Below are positions 53,846 through 63,442 of a stretch of DNA of 64,000 bases, piece after piece. The notes beneath the pieces were generated by a model that searched no databases, had not been told where the DNA came from, and saw only the letters and a list, made by a program, of their open reading frames with translations. Origin of the DNA: Imbroritus primus (lineage in GTDB: Bacteria; Pseudomonadota; Gammaproteobacteria; Burkholderiales; Burkholderiaceae); assembly GCF_964332355.1 (NCBI RefSeq), contig NZ_OZ201293.1, positions 1,240,001 through 1,304,000 of the forward strand, written 5' to 3'. Each line of letters opens with the position of its first letter. The stretch's first letter is position 1. A program made the translations under genes and the position numbers.

Positions 53846-55303
53846 TCAATCGAACGTGATGGCGGCACCAGGCGGCGGGCTGAAGCCAAGGTCGCCGCGG
53901 CGGACCACGTAGTCGCGGCCGCCGTTGGCCTCGAGCAGTTCGGCCTGGCGCTTGCGTACGCGCTTGTCGACCGCGACCGGATCGCACATTGCCATCAGGC
54001 GTGCGTGGCAGATCTCGCGCGTGGCGGTGTGGGCCGGGTCGCTTCCGAGGTCATGGAGTTCTTCCGGATCAGCCTTGAGGTCAAACAACTGGGCAGGGTA
54101 ATCGACGTAGTAGATGTACTTGTATTGCCCATGGCGAATCATGAAGGCCCCCGTGGCCGATCCCATCCCGTGGTATTCGGAGAGCACGTTGCGATCCGGC
54201 TGCGCGCCCTCGGCGAGGGCCTGCAGCGAGACGCCAGGGAAACCTTCCAGCAGGGCGGGAGTGGCGGCGCCTACCGCTTCGAGGATATAGGGGTACGCGT
54301 CGACATGACTCACGGGCGTATCAATGGCCTTGCCCGCGGGCACGTCCGGTCCCGCCATGATTAGCGGCACGCCCGCGGCCTCTTCGAACAGCGTTGACTT
54401 GCCCCACATGCCGCGTGAGCCGAGGTTGTCGCCGTGGTCGCTGGTGTAAATGACACGGGTGTCGTCCGTGAGCCCTGCATCGTCCAGCGCCTGCAGCACC
54501 TTGCCGATGTTCTCGTCGAGGAAGGAGCACAGGCCGTAGTAGCCTGCCAGTGCCTTCTTCAGCTTGACGGCATCGAAATAGTCGTCGTAGTTGAAGCTCT
54601 TGCGGTAGTCCACCTGGTAAGGGTGGGTGGGGCGCTGGTCGTGGGCATACAGCTTGGGTAGCGGCAGGTCCTGGTCGTAGTACTTATAGAAATGTTCGGG
54701 CGGCGCGGTGAGCGGAAAGTGCGGGGCGACGAACGATACGAACAGTACCCACGGCTTGTCATGTTCTGCTGTCGCCTGCTCGCGCAGCCAGACTTGCGCA
54801 CGCGCGGCGATCTCGCGGTCGTAGAAAGTGTACTGGCTCTCGCCGGGGCCGGCGAGGTCGGCCATCTTGTAGGCGCCCTTGCGCACCGGCAGGTCGCTGC
54901 GCACGAGGCCCATCAGGTCGCCTTTGCCTTCGACGATGTGCATGGGGATGATTTCCTCCGAGAAGCCGTGGTCCTCGCCTTCCTCGCGGAAATGCAGCTT
55001 GCCGATCGACACGACCTTGTGTCCACGGTCGCGCAGCTTGTGGTGCCAGCTCGGGATGGCACCGTCGTAGGCATCGGCGTTGTCGGCATAGCCGATTTCA
55101 TGGATGTACTTGCCGACCGCGAAAGATGCGCGCGCCGGAATGCAGACAGGGCTCGCGCAGTATGCCGAACTGAAACGCGTGCCGCGTGCGGCGAGGCGGT
55201 CGAGATTGGGGGTTTCGACGATCGGGTGACCAGCGCACCCCAGCATCTTGGGGTTGTGCTCGTCGGACATGATGATCAACAGGTTCTTTGCAGGCTTGCC
55301 CAT
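53846..55303 (-). CDS. Sulfatase (type I, formylglycine-dependent)
   Basis: A 485-residue arylsulfatase/choline-sulfatase-like enzyme. Metal ligands are read in LLIIMSDEHNP and VIYTSDHGDNLG. The active-site Cys54 sits in SPVCIPARAS, the CxPxR pattern that needs conversion to formylglycine; no FGE-type maturase gene is in the window. No signal peptide is seen, so it should act in the cytoplasm. A GntR gene lies upstream with matching operators before both genes. The substrate is unknown; sulfate or phosphonate monoesters are the family choices. Confidence 0.9.
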   Translation of the reverse strand: MGKPAKNLLIIMSDEHNPKMLGCAGHPIVETPNLDRLAARGTRFSSAYCASPVCIPARASFAVGKYIHEIGYADNADAYDGAIPSWHHKLRDRGHKVVSIGKLHFREEGEDHGFSEEIIPMHIVEGKGDLMGLVRSDLPVRKGAYKMADLAGPGESQYTFYDREIAARAQVWLREQATAEHDKPWVLFVSFVAPHFPLTAPPEHFYKYYDQDLPLPKLYAHDQRPTHPYQVDYRKSFNYDDYFDAVKLKKALAGYYGLCSFLDENIGKVLQALDDAGLTDDTRVIYTSDHGDNLGSRGMWGKSTLFEEAAGVPLIMAGPDVPAGKAIDTPVSHVDAYPYILEAVGAATPALLEGFPGVSLQALAEGAQPDRNVLSEYHGMGSATGAFMIRHGQYKYIYYVDYPAQLFDLKADPEELHDLGSDPAHTATREICHARLMAMCDPVAVDKRVRKRQAELLEANGGRDYVVRRGDLGFSPPPGAAITFD

Positions 55304-55319
55304 CGGTTTTCCTTGGTTG

Positions 55320-55338
55320 CTATAGAGCTATATAGGTC
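55320..55338 (-). promoter_or_regulatory. Predicted GntR operator before the sulfatase gene
   Basis: CTATAG-AG-CTATATAG-GTC lies 17 bases before the sulfatase start. The same core (CTATAG-N2-CTATATAG) occurs before the gntR gene at 56367. It overlaps the likely ribosome site and start region, suiting a repressor. Confidence 0.65.
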
Positions 55339-55468
55339 TTGCTGGCGAAAAAAATTTTGCGGAATGCAACGTCGTTCGGTATTCGGCGCTGCCGAGGTCC
55401 AACCGCGAGTCCTCTGGCGCGTTCCCTATCTCCGCATACACTGCATTCCTCCCACCACCGCTCGTCAT

Positions 55469-56272
55469 TCAACGCCGGTTGCCCAGTATGCCGTCCGGAA
55501 TCACCAGCGTGCGTTGCGTCGGTGGAATGAAAAATTCCTGGTAATACACGCAAGTTTCACGCCCCATGTACGCACCCGCCTGCAGGAACATCCCGGTGGC
55601 AGGGGTGTCCAGCTGAAGCGTGGTGGACACGTCTTCGTCGAACTGCATGGCGCGCACCAGATGCTCGATGCGTGTGATCAGCATGTTCGACTCGCGCATG
55701 ATCAGGCGCTTGAAATTCACGCCATGCAATGTAGGCAATGGCTTTTCCCACAGGGCTGGCAACTGTCGGCGATCGGTAAAGAACCGCGACAGGATGTTGA
55801 ATTCGTTGTTGACGCTGATGACCCGGTCGATGCGGATAGCGTTGTCGCCCGCGTCCGGAAAATACCGGCACCATGCGCCCGGCCGGGTCACCGCCTCGCG
55901 TTTCACCGCCTTCGAGTAGATTGGCAGCGGCCGCTCCCCAGCATCGTCCAGGAACCGGCAATGCCACGGATCCTCCATTTTCAGATCGGTTTCGGCCACG
56001 AAACTGCCCAGGCCATGCTGCCGCACCACAATGCCCTGCTCCGACAGCTGTCGCAGGGCGCGCTGGACGGTCCCGAGGCTGAACGGCGTCATTTCCGCCA
56101 GTTCTTCCTCGCTCGGCAGCTTGTCGCCGGGCTTCCAGTGGCCAGACGTAATGGCTTCCAGCAACGCATCGCTCAGGCGTGCGTACTTGGGTTGCCCGTT
56201 CTTGCTCGGCCGGCGCAGGGTTTCAAAAAGGTCGGCACGGGCAGGGGCGGGTGGGTTGTTTCGTGTGGCCAA
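55469..56272 (-). CDS. GntR family regulator, HutC subfamily (UTRA domain)
   Basis: A 267-residue regulator. The N-terminal winged helix (about 25-95) reads YARLSDALLEAITSGHWKPGDKLPSEEELAEM and GTVQRALRQLSEQGIV; the C-terminal part (about 115-260) is a UTRA-type effector domain. It precedes the sulfatase and Bug genes on the same strand. Operator-like repeats before itself and before the sulfatase suggest autoregulated repression. The effector is probably the sulfatase substrate or product. Confidence 0.88.
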   Translation of the reverse strand: MATRNNPPAPARADLFETLRRPSKNGQPKYARLSDALLEAITSGHWKPGDKLPSEEELAEMTPFSLGTVQRALRQLSEQGIVVRQHGLGSFVAETDLKMEDPWHCRFLDDAGERPLPIYSKAVKREAVTRPGAWCRYFPDAGDNAIRIDRVISVNNEFNILSRFFTDRRQLPALWEKPLPTLHGVNFKRLIMRESNMLITRIEHLVRAMQFDEDVSTTLQLDTPATGMFLQAGAYMGRETCVYYQEFFIPPTQRTLVIPDGILGNRR

Positions 56273-56363
56273 AATGTCATCTCAAACAGGATCGAACTGG
56301 GCAATGATGCCCGGAAACCGCTGTGCCAGCCAGTCACTGTGCCCACTCGTCCTGCGTCGGGTT

Positions 56364-56385
56364 GAACTATAGTCCTATATAGTTC
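56364..56385 (-). promoter_or_regulatory. Palindromic GntR operator before gntR
   Basis: GAACTATA-N6-TATAGTTC is a perfect 8-base inverted repeat, about 91 bases before the gntR start. It contains CTATAG-TC-CTATATAG, matching the sulfatase promoter site. Confidence 0.7.
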
Positions 56386-56539
56386 TATTGGGAAGCATAA
56401 AGAGAGTCAGGGAATACCCTTGGTTGGCACTCAGGGAGTACCTCACAGCAGAGTGGCGGGTTGGCGCGGACAGCCGGCCCGCCCTGATGACGCTTGCCGC
56501 GTCAGCGTGTCTTCTTCCTCGGGCCGAGTGCGTCCGGCT

Positions 56540-58051
56540 TCAGGAACGGTTGTTGCACTCGTGCAGCAGGGTCACGGTGCCGTCGGGGCGCAGCATTTCC
56601 AGGCGGGTAGTGAAACCCCACAGGTAATACAGATGCTTCATCACAGCCGGCGTCGTGTCGCCGAGCGCGTGCCGCTGGTGCTCGAAGCAACGTACGGTCA
56701 GGGAGCGATCGCCACGAACGTCGACATTCCAGACCTGCAGATTAGGCTCGCGCACGCCGATGTTGTACTGCTCGGACAACGCTTTGCGCACGGCGATGAA
56801 GCCGGTGTCATCGTGAATCGCTTCCACCTGTAGGGTGGGGCGCGAGTCGTCATCGAACAGCGTGAACATGCGGAAGTCGCGCATCACCTTGGGTGACAGG
56901 TACTGGGCGATGAAGCTTTCGTCCTTGAAGTTGCGCATGGCAAAGTCCATCACCTCGCGCCAGTTCTTGCCGGCGATTTCCGGGAACCATGCGCGGTCCT
57001 CATCGGTGGGCTGCTCGCAGATGCGGCGGATATCGGTCCACATGGCATAGCCGAGTGCATACGGGTTGATGCCGCCGTACATCGGGTGGTGATAGGGCGG
57101 CTGCGCGATGACACTGGTATGCGACTGGAGAAATTCCAGCATGAAGCCGTCCGACAGCCGGCCTTCGTCGTACAGCGTGTTGAGCAGGTTGTAGTGCCAG
57201 AAGCAGGCCCAACCCTCGTTCATCACCTGCGTCTGCCGCTGCGGATAGAAGTACTGGCCGATCTTGCGCACGATGCGCACGATCTCGCGCTGCCATGGAT
57301 CAAGCAGCGGCGCATTCTTTTCGATGAAGTACAGAATGTTCTCTTCCGGCTCAGCGGGAAAGCGCGCGGTGGTCGGCGCGACATCCTTTTCTTCGCGGCG
57401 CGGCAGCGTGCGCCACAACTCATTGACCTGTTGCTGCAGGTACTCCTCGCGCTCCTTCTGCTGGGCGCGCTCCTTCTCCAGGGATAGCTTGGCGGGGCGC
57501 TTGTAGTGGTCGACACCGACATTCGACAACGCGTGGCAGGCATCGAGCAGGCGTTCGACTTCTTCGTAGCCATACCGCTCCTCGCAGTCTGCGATGTAGT
57601 TGCGGGCAAAGATCAGGTAATCGACAATGGCGTCGGCCGTGGTCCACGTGCGGAACAGGTAGTTGTTCTTGAAGAAGGAGTTGTGGCCGTAGGCGGCATG
57701 GGCGATCACCAGCGCCTGCATCATTAGCGTGTTTTCCTCCATCAGGTACACGATGCAGGGATCCGAGTTGATGACGATTTCGTACGCCAGGCCCATCTGC
57801 CCACGCTTGTAGTGCTTTTCGTGGGCGAGGAAATGCTTGCCGAATGACCAGTGGTGGTAGTACACCGGCATGCCGATAGAGGCATAAGCATCCAGCATCT
57901 GCTCGGCGGTGATGATCTCGATCTGGTGCCGATAGGTGTCGAGTTCGAAACGCTTGGCCACGCGCGCAATTTCGGCGTCGTATTCCATCAGCGCCTCGAA
58001 GCTCCATTCGGAACCATGCGGCAACAACTGGCTTTCTCGGGTTGCGCTCAT
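56540..58051 (-). CDS. spoVR: SpoVR family protein (YcgB)
   Basis: A 503-residue SpoVR/YcgB protein of unknown biochemical activity. Typical parts are MPVYYHHWSFGKHF, the EENTLMMQALVIAHAAYGHNSFF region, NEGWACFWHYNLLNTLYDEG and NPYALGYAMWTDI. These His/Glu-rich motifs could bind a metal. The start overlaps the yeaH stop (ATGA). The three-gene unit prkA-yeaH-spoVR is conserved and linked with stationary-phase and nitrogen-stress responses in enterobacteria. Confidence 0.94.
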   Translation of the reverse strand: MSATRESQLLPHGSEWSFEALMEYDAEIARVAKRFELDTYRHQIEIITAEQMLDAYASIGMPVYYHHWSFGKHFLAHEKHYKRGQMGLAYEIVINSDPCIVYLMEENTLMMQALVIAHAAYGHNSFFKNNYLFRTWTTADAIVDYLIFARNYIADCEERYGYEEVERLLDACHALSNVGVDHYKRPAKLSLEKERAQQKEREEYLQQQVNELWRTLPRREEKDVAPTTARFPAEPEENILYFIEKNAPLLDPWQREIVRIVRKIGQYFYPQRQTQVMNEGWACFWHYNLLNTLYDEGRLSDGFMLEFLQSHTSVIAQPPYHHPMYGGINPYALGYAMWTDIRRICEQPTDEDRAWFPEIAGKNWREVMDFAMRNFKDESFIAQYLSPKVMRDFRMFTLFDDDSRPTLQVEAIHDDTGFIAVRKALSEQYNIGVREPNLQVWNVDVRGDRSLTVRCFEHQRHALGDTTPAVMKHLYYLWGFTTRLEMLRPDGTVTLLHECNNRS

Positions 58052-59337
58052 GCGAGTTTCTTCCGGAAAAGTTCGCGAAACACCGGGTAGATATCGGTCA
58101 GGTCGCGGATCTGTTGCATGGCGAACCGGCCCTTGAACTGGTCCAGTAGCTGTTCGTACTCCAGCCACAGGTTTTGCGGATCGACCGTGCTGATCTCGAT
58201 GTAGGCGAAATACTGCACCAGCGGCAGGATGTTCTCGCCGAGCAGGGCCCGGCATTGCGGCGAATCGCCATCCCAGTTCTCGCCGTCGGACGCCTGTGCG
58301 CAGTAGATGTTCCAGACGCTGCTCTGGTAGCGGTCGGCGATGATCTTGTGCATCAGCTGCAGGGCGCTCGAGACCACCGTGCCGCCTGTCTCGCGCGAGG
58401 TGAAGAAGTCCTCCTCGCCAACCTCGACCGCCTGCGTATGGTGGCGGATGAACACCAGCTCGATATGGTCGTAGGTGCGGGTCAGGAACAGGTACAGCAA
58501 CATGAAGAAGCGTTTGGCGATGTTTTTCTTCTCCTCGTCCATCGACCCCGAGACGTCCATTACGCAGAACATCACGGCCTGCGTCGACGGGCGTGGGATG
58601 CGCACGCGATTGTTGTAGCGCAGGTCGATCGAATCGATAAACGGGATGGCCTCGATGCGTGTGCGCAGCTTGGCGATCTCGCGGCGGATCTCGCGGGCTT
58701 CCTCGGATTCCTCGCCAAAGCGTACGACGGCATCTTCGAGTTGCGCCTTCAGCTCCTGCAGCCGGCGTGCGTGCACAGCCGAGAAGGCAATGCGCCGCCC
58801 GGCTGCGCCACGCATCGAGCGCGGGATACTGATATTGGCGGGCACGCCGGTCTGCGTGTAGCCGGCGCGTATGCGCTGGTACTCGTCGATGCGGGCGAGC
58901 TGGGTCTTGACGAGATTCGGCAGCGCCAGGTCCTCGAAGAACAGCTCGAGGAATTCCTCGCGGCTGAGCGTGAAGGCGAATTCGTCCATGCCTTCGCCCT
59001 CGTTGCTGGCTTTTCCGCTGCCACTACCGCCTCCGCCACCATCGGGACGATCGATCTCGTCGCCGCTGTGGAAACGGTCGTTGCCGGGCAGCGTACGCCG
59101 CCAGACGCCGCCGCGCCCGTGCTGGAACTGGGGCTCGGAGATGTCCCGTGCCGGAATGCTGATCTTCTCCCCGCTATCGATGTCCCGCACGCCCCGCTGG
59201 TTGATGACATTGGTCACCGCCTCGCGGATCTGCCCCTTGAAGCGGCGCAGGAACCGCTGGCGGTTGACCGTGCTCTTGTTCTTGCTGTCGAAGCGCCGGT
59301 CGACGATTCGAAGGATGCCACTCCTTCCGCGATCCAT
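58048..59337 (-). CDS. yeaH: YeaH/DUF444 family protein
   Basis: A 429-residue DUF444 protein. The N-terminal region is basic and includes a Gly/Ser-rich linker (about residues 85-105). The C-terminal half looks like a von Willebrand A-type domain: VMFCVMDVSGSMDEEKK is a MIDAS-like DxSGS motif, with a Thr later in RETGGTVVSSA. It works with the PrkA kinase in the same operon. It starts 22 bases after the prkA stop. Confidence 0.94.
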   Translation of the reverse strand: MDRGRSGILRIVDRRFDSKNKSTVNRQRFLRRFKGQIREAVTNVINQRGVRDIDSGEKISIPARDISEPQFQHGRGGVWRRTLPGNDRFHSGDEIDRPDGGGGGSGSGKASNEGEGMDEFAFTLSREEFLELFFEDLALPNLVKTQLARIDEYQRIRAGYTQTGVPANISIPRSMRGAAGRRIAFSAVHARRLQELKAQLEDAVVRFGEESEEAREIRREIAKLRTRIEAIPFIDSIDLRYNNRVRIPRPSTQAVMFCVMDVSGSMDEEKKNIAKRFFMLLYLFLTRTYDHIELVFIRHHTQAVEVGEEDFFTSRETGGTVVSSALQLMHKIIADRYQSSVWNIYCAQASDGENWDGDSPQCRALLGENILPLVQYFAYIEISTVDPQNLWLEYEQLLDQFKGRFAMQQIRDLTDIYPVFRELFRKKLA

Positions 59338-59359
59338 GGGCTACGCTCCTTTTGTCAAC

Positions 59360-61282
59360 TCATGCTGACTTGCGCACGCGCAGGTACCACTCGGCCAGTA
59401 GCCGTACCTGCCGCTCGGTATAGCCTTTCGCCGTCATGCGGTTGACGAAGTCCTGGTGCTTCTTCTGTTCGTCCGCACTGGCCTTGGCGTTGAAGGAGAT
59501 GACCGGCAGCAGGTCCTCGGTGTTCGAGAACATCTTGGTTTCGATCACCGCGCGCAGCTTCTCGTAGGACGTCCACGCCGGATTCTTGCCTTCGTGCTGA
59601 GCTCGCGAGCGCAGCACGAAGTTGACCACCTCGTGGCGGAAGTCCTTCGGGTTACTGATGCCGGCCGGCTTCTCGATCTTCTCCAGATCGTCGTTGAGCG
59701 CCGCGCGGTCGAGAATCTCGCCGGTATTGGGATCGCGGTACTCCTGATCCTGGATCCAGAAGTCGGCGTAGGTCACGTAACGGTCGAAGATGTTCTGGCC
59801 GTATTCGGAGTACGACTCCAGGTATGCCGTCTGGATCTCCTTGCCGATGAACTCGGCGTAGCGCGGCGACAGGAATTCCTTGATATAACGCAGCAGCCGC
59901 TCTTCCACCTCGGGCGGCAGCTGCTCCTGCTGGATCTGCTGCTCCAGCACGTACATCAGGTGCACCGGGTTGGCTGCCAGTTCGCGGTGGTCGAAGTTGA
60001 ACACCTTGGAGAGGATCTTGAAGGCAAAGCGTGTCGAGATGCCGGTCATACCCTCGTCGACGCCTGCGTAGTCGCGATACTCCTGCAGGCTCTTGGCCTT
60101 GGGATCGGTATCCTTCAGGTTCTCGCCGTCGTAGATGCGCATCTTCGAATAGATCGAAGAGTTCTCAGGTTCCTTCAGCCGTGACAGCACCGAGAACTGC
60201 GCCATCATCTTCAGCGTATCCGGTGCGCAGACCGCGTGCGACAGCGAGGAGTTGGCGAGCAGCTTCTCGTAGATGTGGATTTCCTCGGTCACGCGCAGGC
60301 AGTACGGCACCTTGACGATATAGATCCGGTCGAGGAAGGCCTCGTTGTTGCGGTTGTTGCGGAACGCCTGCCATTCGGCCTCGTTCGAGTGGGCGAGGAT
60401 CATGCCATCGAACGGAATCGCCCCGAAGCCCTCGGTGCCCTTGTAGTTATTTTCCTGGGTTGCTGTCAGCAAGGGGTGCAGCACCTTGATCGGCGCCTTG
60501 AACATCTCGACGAACTCGAGAATGCCGCGGTTGGCCAGGCACAGGCCGCCCGAGTAGCTGTAGGCGTCGGGGTCGTCCTGCGAATAATGCTCAAGCTGGC
60601 GGATGTCGATCTTGCCCACCAGGGAGGAAATATCCTGGTTGTTCTCGTCGCCAGGCTCGGTCTTGGCCACTGCGATCTGGTTCAGCACGGAGGGGTACAG
60701 CTTCACCACGCGGAACTTGGTGATGTCGCCATTGAATTCATGTAGCCGCTTGACCGCCCACGGCGACATGATGGTGTTCAGGTAGCGGCGCGGAATGCCG
60801 TAGTCTTCCTCGAGGATCGGACCGTCCTCGACGGGGTTGAACAGACCGAGCGGCGTCTCGTGGACCGGCGAACCCTTGACCGCGTAGAACGGCACCTTTT
60901 CGATGAGCGACTTGAGCTTTTCCGCCAGCGAGGACTTGCCACCGCCGACCGGACCGAGGAGGTAGAGCAACTGCTTGCGTTCTTCCAGGCCCTGCGCGGC
61001 GTGGCGGATGTAGGAGACGATGCTTTCGATCACCTCTTCCATGCCGTAGAAGTCGCGGAAGGCAGGGTAAATGCGGATGACCTTGTTGGCGAAGATGCGC
61101 GACAGGCGGGGATTGGAGCGGGTATCCAGCAACTGGGGCTCGCCAATGGCCATCAGCATGCGTTCGGCGACGCTGGCGTACGCTGTCGGGTCTCGCTTGC
61201 ACAGGTCCAGATATTCCTGGAGCGACATTTCCTCTTCCTGACCCGCGTCATACCGGGCTTGGTAGCGGTCGAAGATCGACAT
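59360..61282 (-). CDS. prkA: PrkA/YeaG family serine protein kinase
   Basis: A 640-residue PrkA protein. The N-terminal AAA part has Walker A LLGPVGGGKSSLAEKL near residue 107 and Walker B-like GILEFVEMFKAP. The C-terminal part has the weak kinase-like region with RFAFKILSKVFNFD. AGGAGGTG lies before the ATG. It is first in the operon with yeaH and spoVR. The family acts in starvation and stress adaptation; the substrates here are unknown. Confidence 0.95.
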   Translation of the reverse strand: MSIFDRYQARYDAGQEEEMSLQEYLDLCKRDPTAYASVAERMLMAIGEPQLLDTRSNPRLSRIFANKVIRIYPAFRDFYGMEEVIESIVSYIRHAAQGLEERKQLLYLLGPVGGGKSSLAEKLKSLIEKVPFYAVKGSPVHETPLGLFNPVEDGPILEEDYGIPRRYLNTIMSPWAVKRLHEFNGDITKFRVVKLYPSVLNQIAVAKTEPGDENNQDISSLVGKIDIRQLEHYSQDDPDAYSYSGGLCLANRGILEFVEMFKAPIKVLHPLLTATQENNYKGTEGFGAIPFDGMILAHSNEAEWQAFRNNRNNEAFLDRIYIVKVPYCLRVTEEIHIYEKLLANSSLSHAVCAPDTLKMMAQFSVLSRLKEPENSSIYSKMRIYDGENLKDTDPKAKSLQEYRDYAGVDEGMTGISTRFAFKILSKVFNFDHRELAANPVHLMYVLEQQIQQEQLPPEVEERLLRYIKEFLSPRYAEFIGKEIQTAYLESYSEYGQNIFDRYVTYADFWIQDQEYRDPNTGEILDRAALNDDLEKIEKPAGISNPKDFRHEVVNFVLRSRAQHEGKNPAWTSYEKLRAVIETKMFSNTEDLLPVISFNAKASADEQKKHQDFVNRMTAKGYTERQVRLLAEWYLRVRKSA

Positions 61283-61686
61283 GGTTTCACCTCCTGCTGT
61301 GTGAAGTTGATCCTGTTCTGTGCGCGCCCACCGGCGTCATGCGGTCTACATCTGAGACTCCCCGTTTGCCATTCTGTTTCCGTTTTTTTCATGATGCCAC
61401 TTCATGGCGCAGCTTGCACGAGAGATTTCAACTGCGCGTTTTCAGATTAGTGCGTTTGCGCAACAGCACTGGCTCGCGCCTTAAGTTTTCTCTCATGCCG
61501 GTCGACAACCAGGATGTGGATTCGCGATCAGCGGACCCAGTCATAAAGTATCGCGGCACAACTGTTCAGTCACGCGCTGCGCTACCGTGTTCGGGCGGCG
61601 ACTGTGGCGTGACAATTGTTGACAGTACCCATCGCGGAAATCCGTATCCTCTCGGTAACAAAACATGTCAGTAGAAGGGGATTTCC
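61283..61686. promoter_or_regulatory. Divergent intergenic region prkA / OmpA lipoprotein
   Basis: A 404-base gene-free stretch. On the plus strand TTGACA (61619-61624) faces the lipoprotein gene, but the best -10, TATCCT, is 20 bases away, so the match is partial. For prkA I see only the ribosome site and no confident sigma-70 or sigma-54 pattern. Confidence 0.35.
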
Positions 61687-62196
61687 ATGAAGTCGTTCGC
61701 GCCTGTTTTCGCCGTGCTGGCCGCTGTGCTGGCCACGGGTTGCGCATCGAGCCAGCTGGATCGGCGCAGTGAGGAAACGAGCAATCGTGCCGCCGGCCTG
61801 GAAGTGCGGCAGACGGAAGAAGGCGTTGCCATGCGCCTGCCTGACACTGTCCTGTTCGAATTCGACAAAGCCGCGCTGCGTTCGGGCGCTGGTGCGGCGC
61901 TGGACCGCTCGGCGACGCTGCTGCGTCGCAGCGACAAGCTGGTGTCCGTGGAAGGCCATACGGATAACGTCGGCAGCCCCGAATACAACAAATCCCTGTC
62001 CGAAGCGCGCGCCAAGATCGTCTACGACGCCCTGCGTGAACGCGGCATCAATCCGGCACGCATGCGTGCGCGCGGCTTTGCCGCAACCCGCCCGGACGCC
62101 GACAACGGTACGCCCGAGGGACGCATGCGCAATCGCCGTACTGAGATCTTCCTGATTGGGGAATCAGTCGACACCATTCTGGGCCCGGTCAACTGA
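61687..62196 (+). CDS. OmpA-type peptidoglycan-binding lipoprotein
   Basis: A 169-residue outer-membrane lipoprotein. The signal ends with LATGC (Cys near residue 19). The OmpA_C domain (about 55-160) has FEFDKAALRSGAG, VEGHTDNVGSPEYNKSLSEARA and GFAATRPDADNGTPEGRMRNRRTEI with the Asp and Arg that hold diaminopimelate. GAAGGGGA precedes the ATG. It tethers the outer membrane to peptidoglycan and resembles Pal and YiaD but stands apart from a tol operon. A strong terminator follows. Confidence 0.92.
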   Translation: MKSFAPVFAVLAAVLATGCASSQLDRRSEETSNRAAGLEVRQTEEGVAMRLPDTVLFEFDKAALRSGAGAALDRSATLLRRSDKLVSVEGHTDNVGSPEYNKSLSEARAKIVYDALRERGINPARMRARGFAATRPDADNGTPEGRMRNRRTEIFLIGESVDTILGPVN

Positions 62197-62273
62197 CCTG
62201 GTCCGCAGGATTCCGCGGCCGTGGGGGGCGCGGAATTGCGGCCCTGCTTCTTGGGGAGGGGCCGCTTTTGAGG

Positions 62274-62306
62274 GCGGAGCGGTGTCGTGCCGCTCCGCTT
62301 TTTTTT
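62274..62306 (+). terminator. Intrinsic terminator after the OmpA lipoprotein gene
   Basis: GCGGAGCGG and CCGCTCCGC form a perfect 9-bp stem with loop TGTCGTG and eight T behind. Confidence 0.95.
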
Positions 62307-62491
62307 GCTGCGGGGCGTTTCTGGTTCGCGAGCGCGCTGGTCCGTTCGCTGGTGTTATGGGCGGGCGTTCGAGCCTACGTCAGGACGCATCCTGTCCTTC
62401 AAGGGTGTTGGCCCGCGCCTCATATGCCGAACTTTGCTAGAATGCGTCCCCTATCGCCCTGCATGAGCCACTTTGCTCGCAGGCGCATCGA

Positions 62492-62568
62492 CTGCCCATA
62501 GCTCAGTTGGATAGAGCATCGGCCTTCTAAGCCGAGGGTCGGGGGTTCGAATCCCTCTGGGCAGGCCA
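62492..62568 (+). tRNA. tRNA-Arg (anticodon TCT)
   Basis: A complete 77-base cloverleaf with encoded CCA. The acceptor stem CTGCCCA pairs with TGGGCAG, and the anticodon stem TCGGC/GCCGA has the loop CTTCTAA, giving anticodon TCT (reads AGA). A -10-like TAGAAT lies at 62438-62443. Confidence 0.97.
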
Positions 62569-62825
62569 GTTTCCGCGTTATTTCTCGCGTTTTCCCCGCC
62601 TTCCCTGCTACCTGAGCGCTGGCTCGCGGTGTGGCTGTCTCCATCAGCGGTTCGTGAATAGACAGGCGGCGCGCCGCCCATCATTCGGCAGTTGCCCTCT
62701 GTCTGCTGTACGACGTGAAGGATTGGCAGGCTCGGCTGGCTTAAGCGCGAGCACGGCCGTGTCCGACAGCGAGCACCGGTGCAGGAGCGTCAGGTGAGGT
62801 CGCACGTGCAGACCCGTCTCCGCGT

Positions 62826-63263
62826 TTACCGGAACACCAGGACAGGGAGCTGGCTGTGCGTCAGCACTTTCTGGGTTTCGCTGCCAATGATCGTCGCCTG
62901 AATGCCGCGTCGACCGTGCGAAGCCATAGCGATCATATCGCAGTCCTTGGCCTGGGCGGTCGAGATGATGGCTTCATATGGGTGCTCGTGGGTCAGCGTG
63001 ATCGCCTCGCAGGGGACGTCAGCAGCCCGGGCCGTCTCGGTAACGTCGGCCAGGATCGCCTCCGCCTGACTGCGGGCGTGCTCCAGATATTGGGTTTCGG
63101 TGTCTTCCAGCATTTCCGGCACGAATGTCACCACCCGGAAAGGCTGCATGACATGTAACGCGGTCATCCGCGCGCCGAGTTTGCTGGCAAGTGTCACGGC
63201 CTTGCGGACCGCGTGGGTGGACAGGGGTGACCCGTCTGTCGCCACCAGAATATGCCTCAACAT
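62826..63263 (-). CDS. Universal stress protein (UspA family)
   Basis: A 145-residue Usp-fold protein. HILVATDGSPLSTHAVRKA is the N-terminal strand and nucleotide site, and MASHGRRGIQATIIGSETQKVL is the ATP-binding signature, so it probably binds ATP. The ATG at 63263 has GGAGAG upstream; an ATG at 63275 in frame is less likely. It lies alone, 257 bases after the tRNA-Arg gene, and I see nothing notable in that gap. Confidence 0.93.
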   Translation of the reverse strand: MLRHILVATDGSPLSTHAVRKAVTLASKLGARMTALHVMQPFRVVTFVPEMLEDTETQYLEHARSQAEAILADVTETARAADVPCEAITLTHEHPYEAIISTAQAKDCDMIAMASHGRRGIQATIIGSETQKVLTHSQLPVLVFR

Positions 63264-63442
63264 GGTGCTCTCCATGGCGCTGGCGAGCCCGGCTGCAGCG
63301 CCGACAGAATGACGTTCCGGCGTTGCCGCGCGCCGGTAGCGAGGGCACTTTCAGTATAGTCCGTACCGTACTTTCCGCATGAGTCGGCTTGTCGCGAACA
63401 GGCCGCGCAGGGCGGAGAGGATTAACGCTATGGCGCCGCGGC

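Noticed and set aside
61283..61450. Sigma-54 promoter before prkA, expected from enterobacterial nitrogen control
   Set aside because: No GG-N10-GC pattern close to the consensus could be found on the minus strand.
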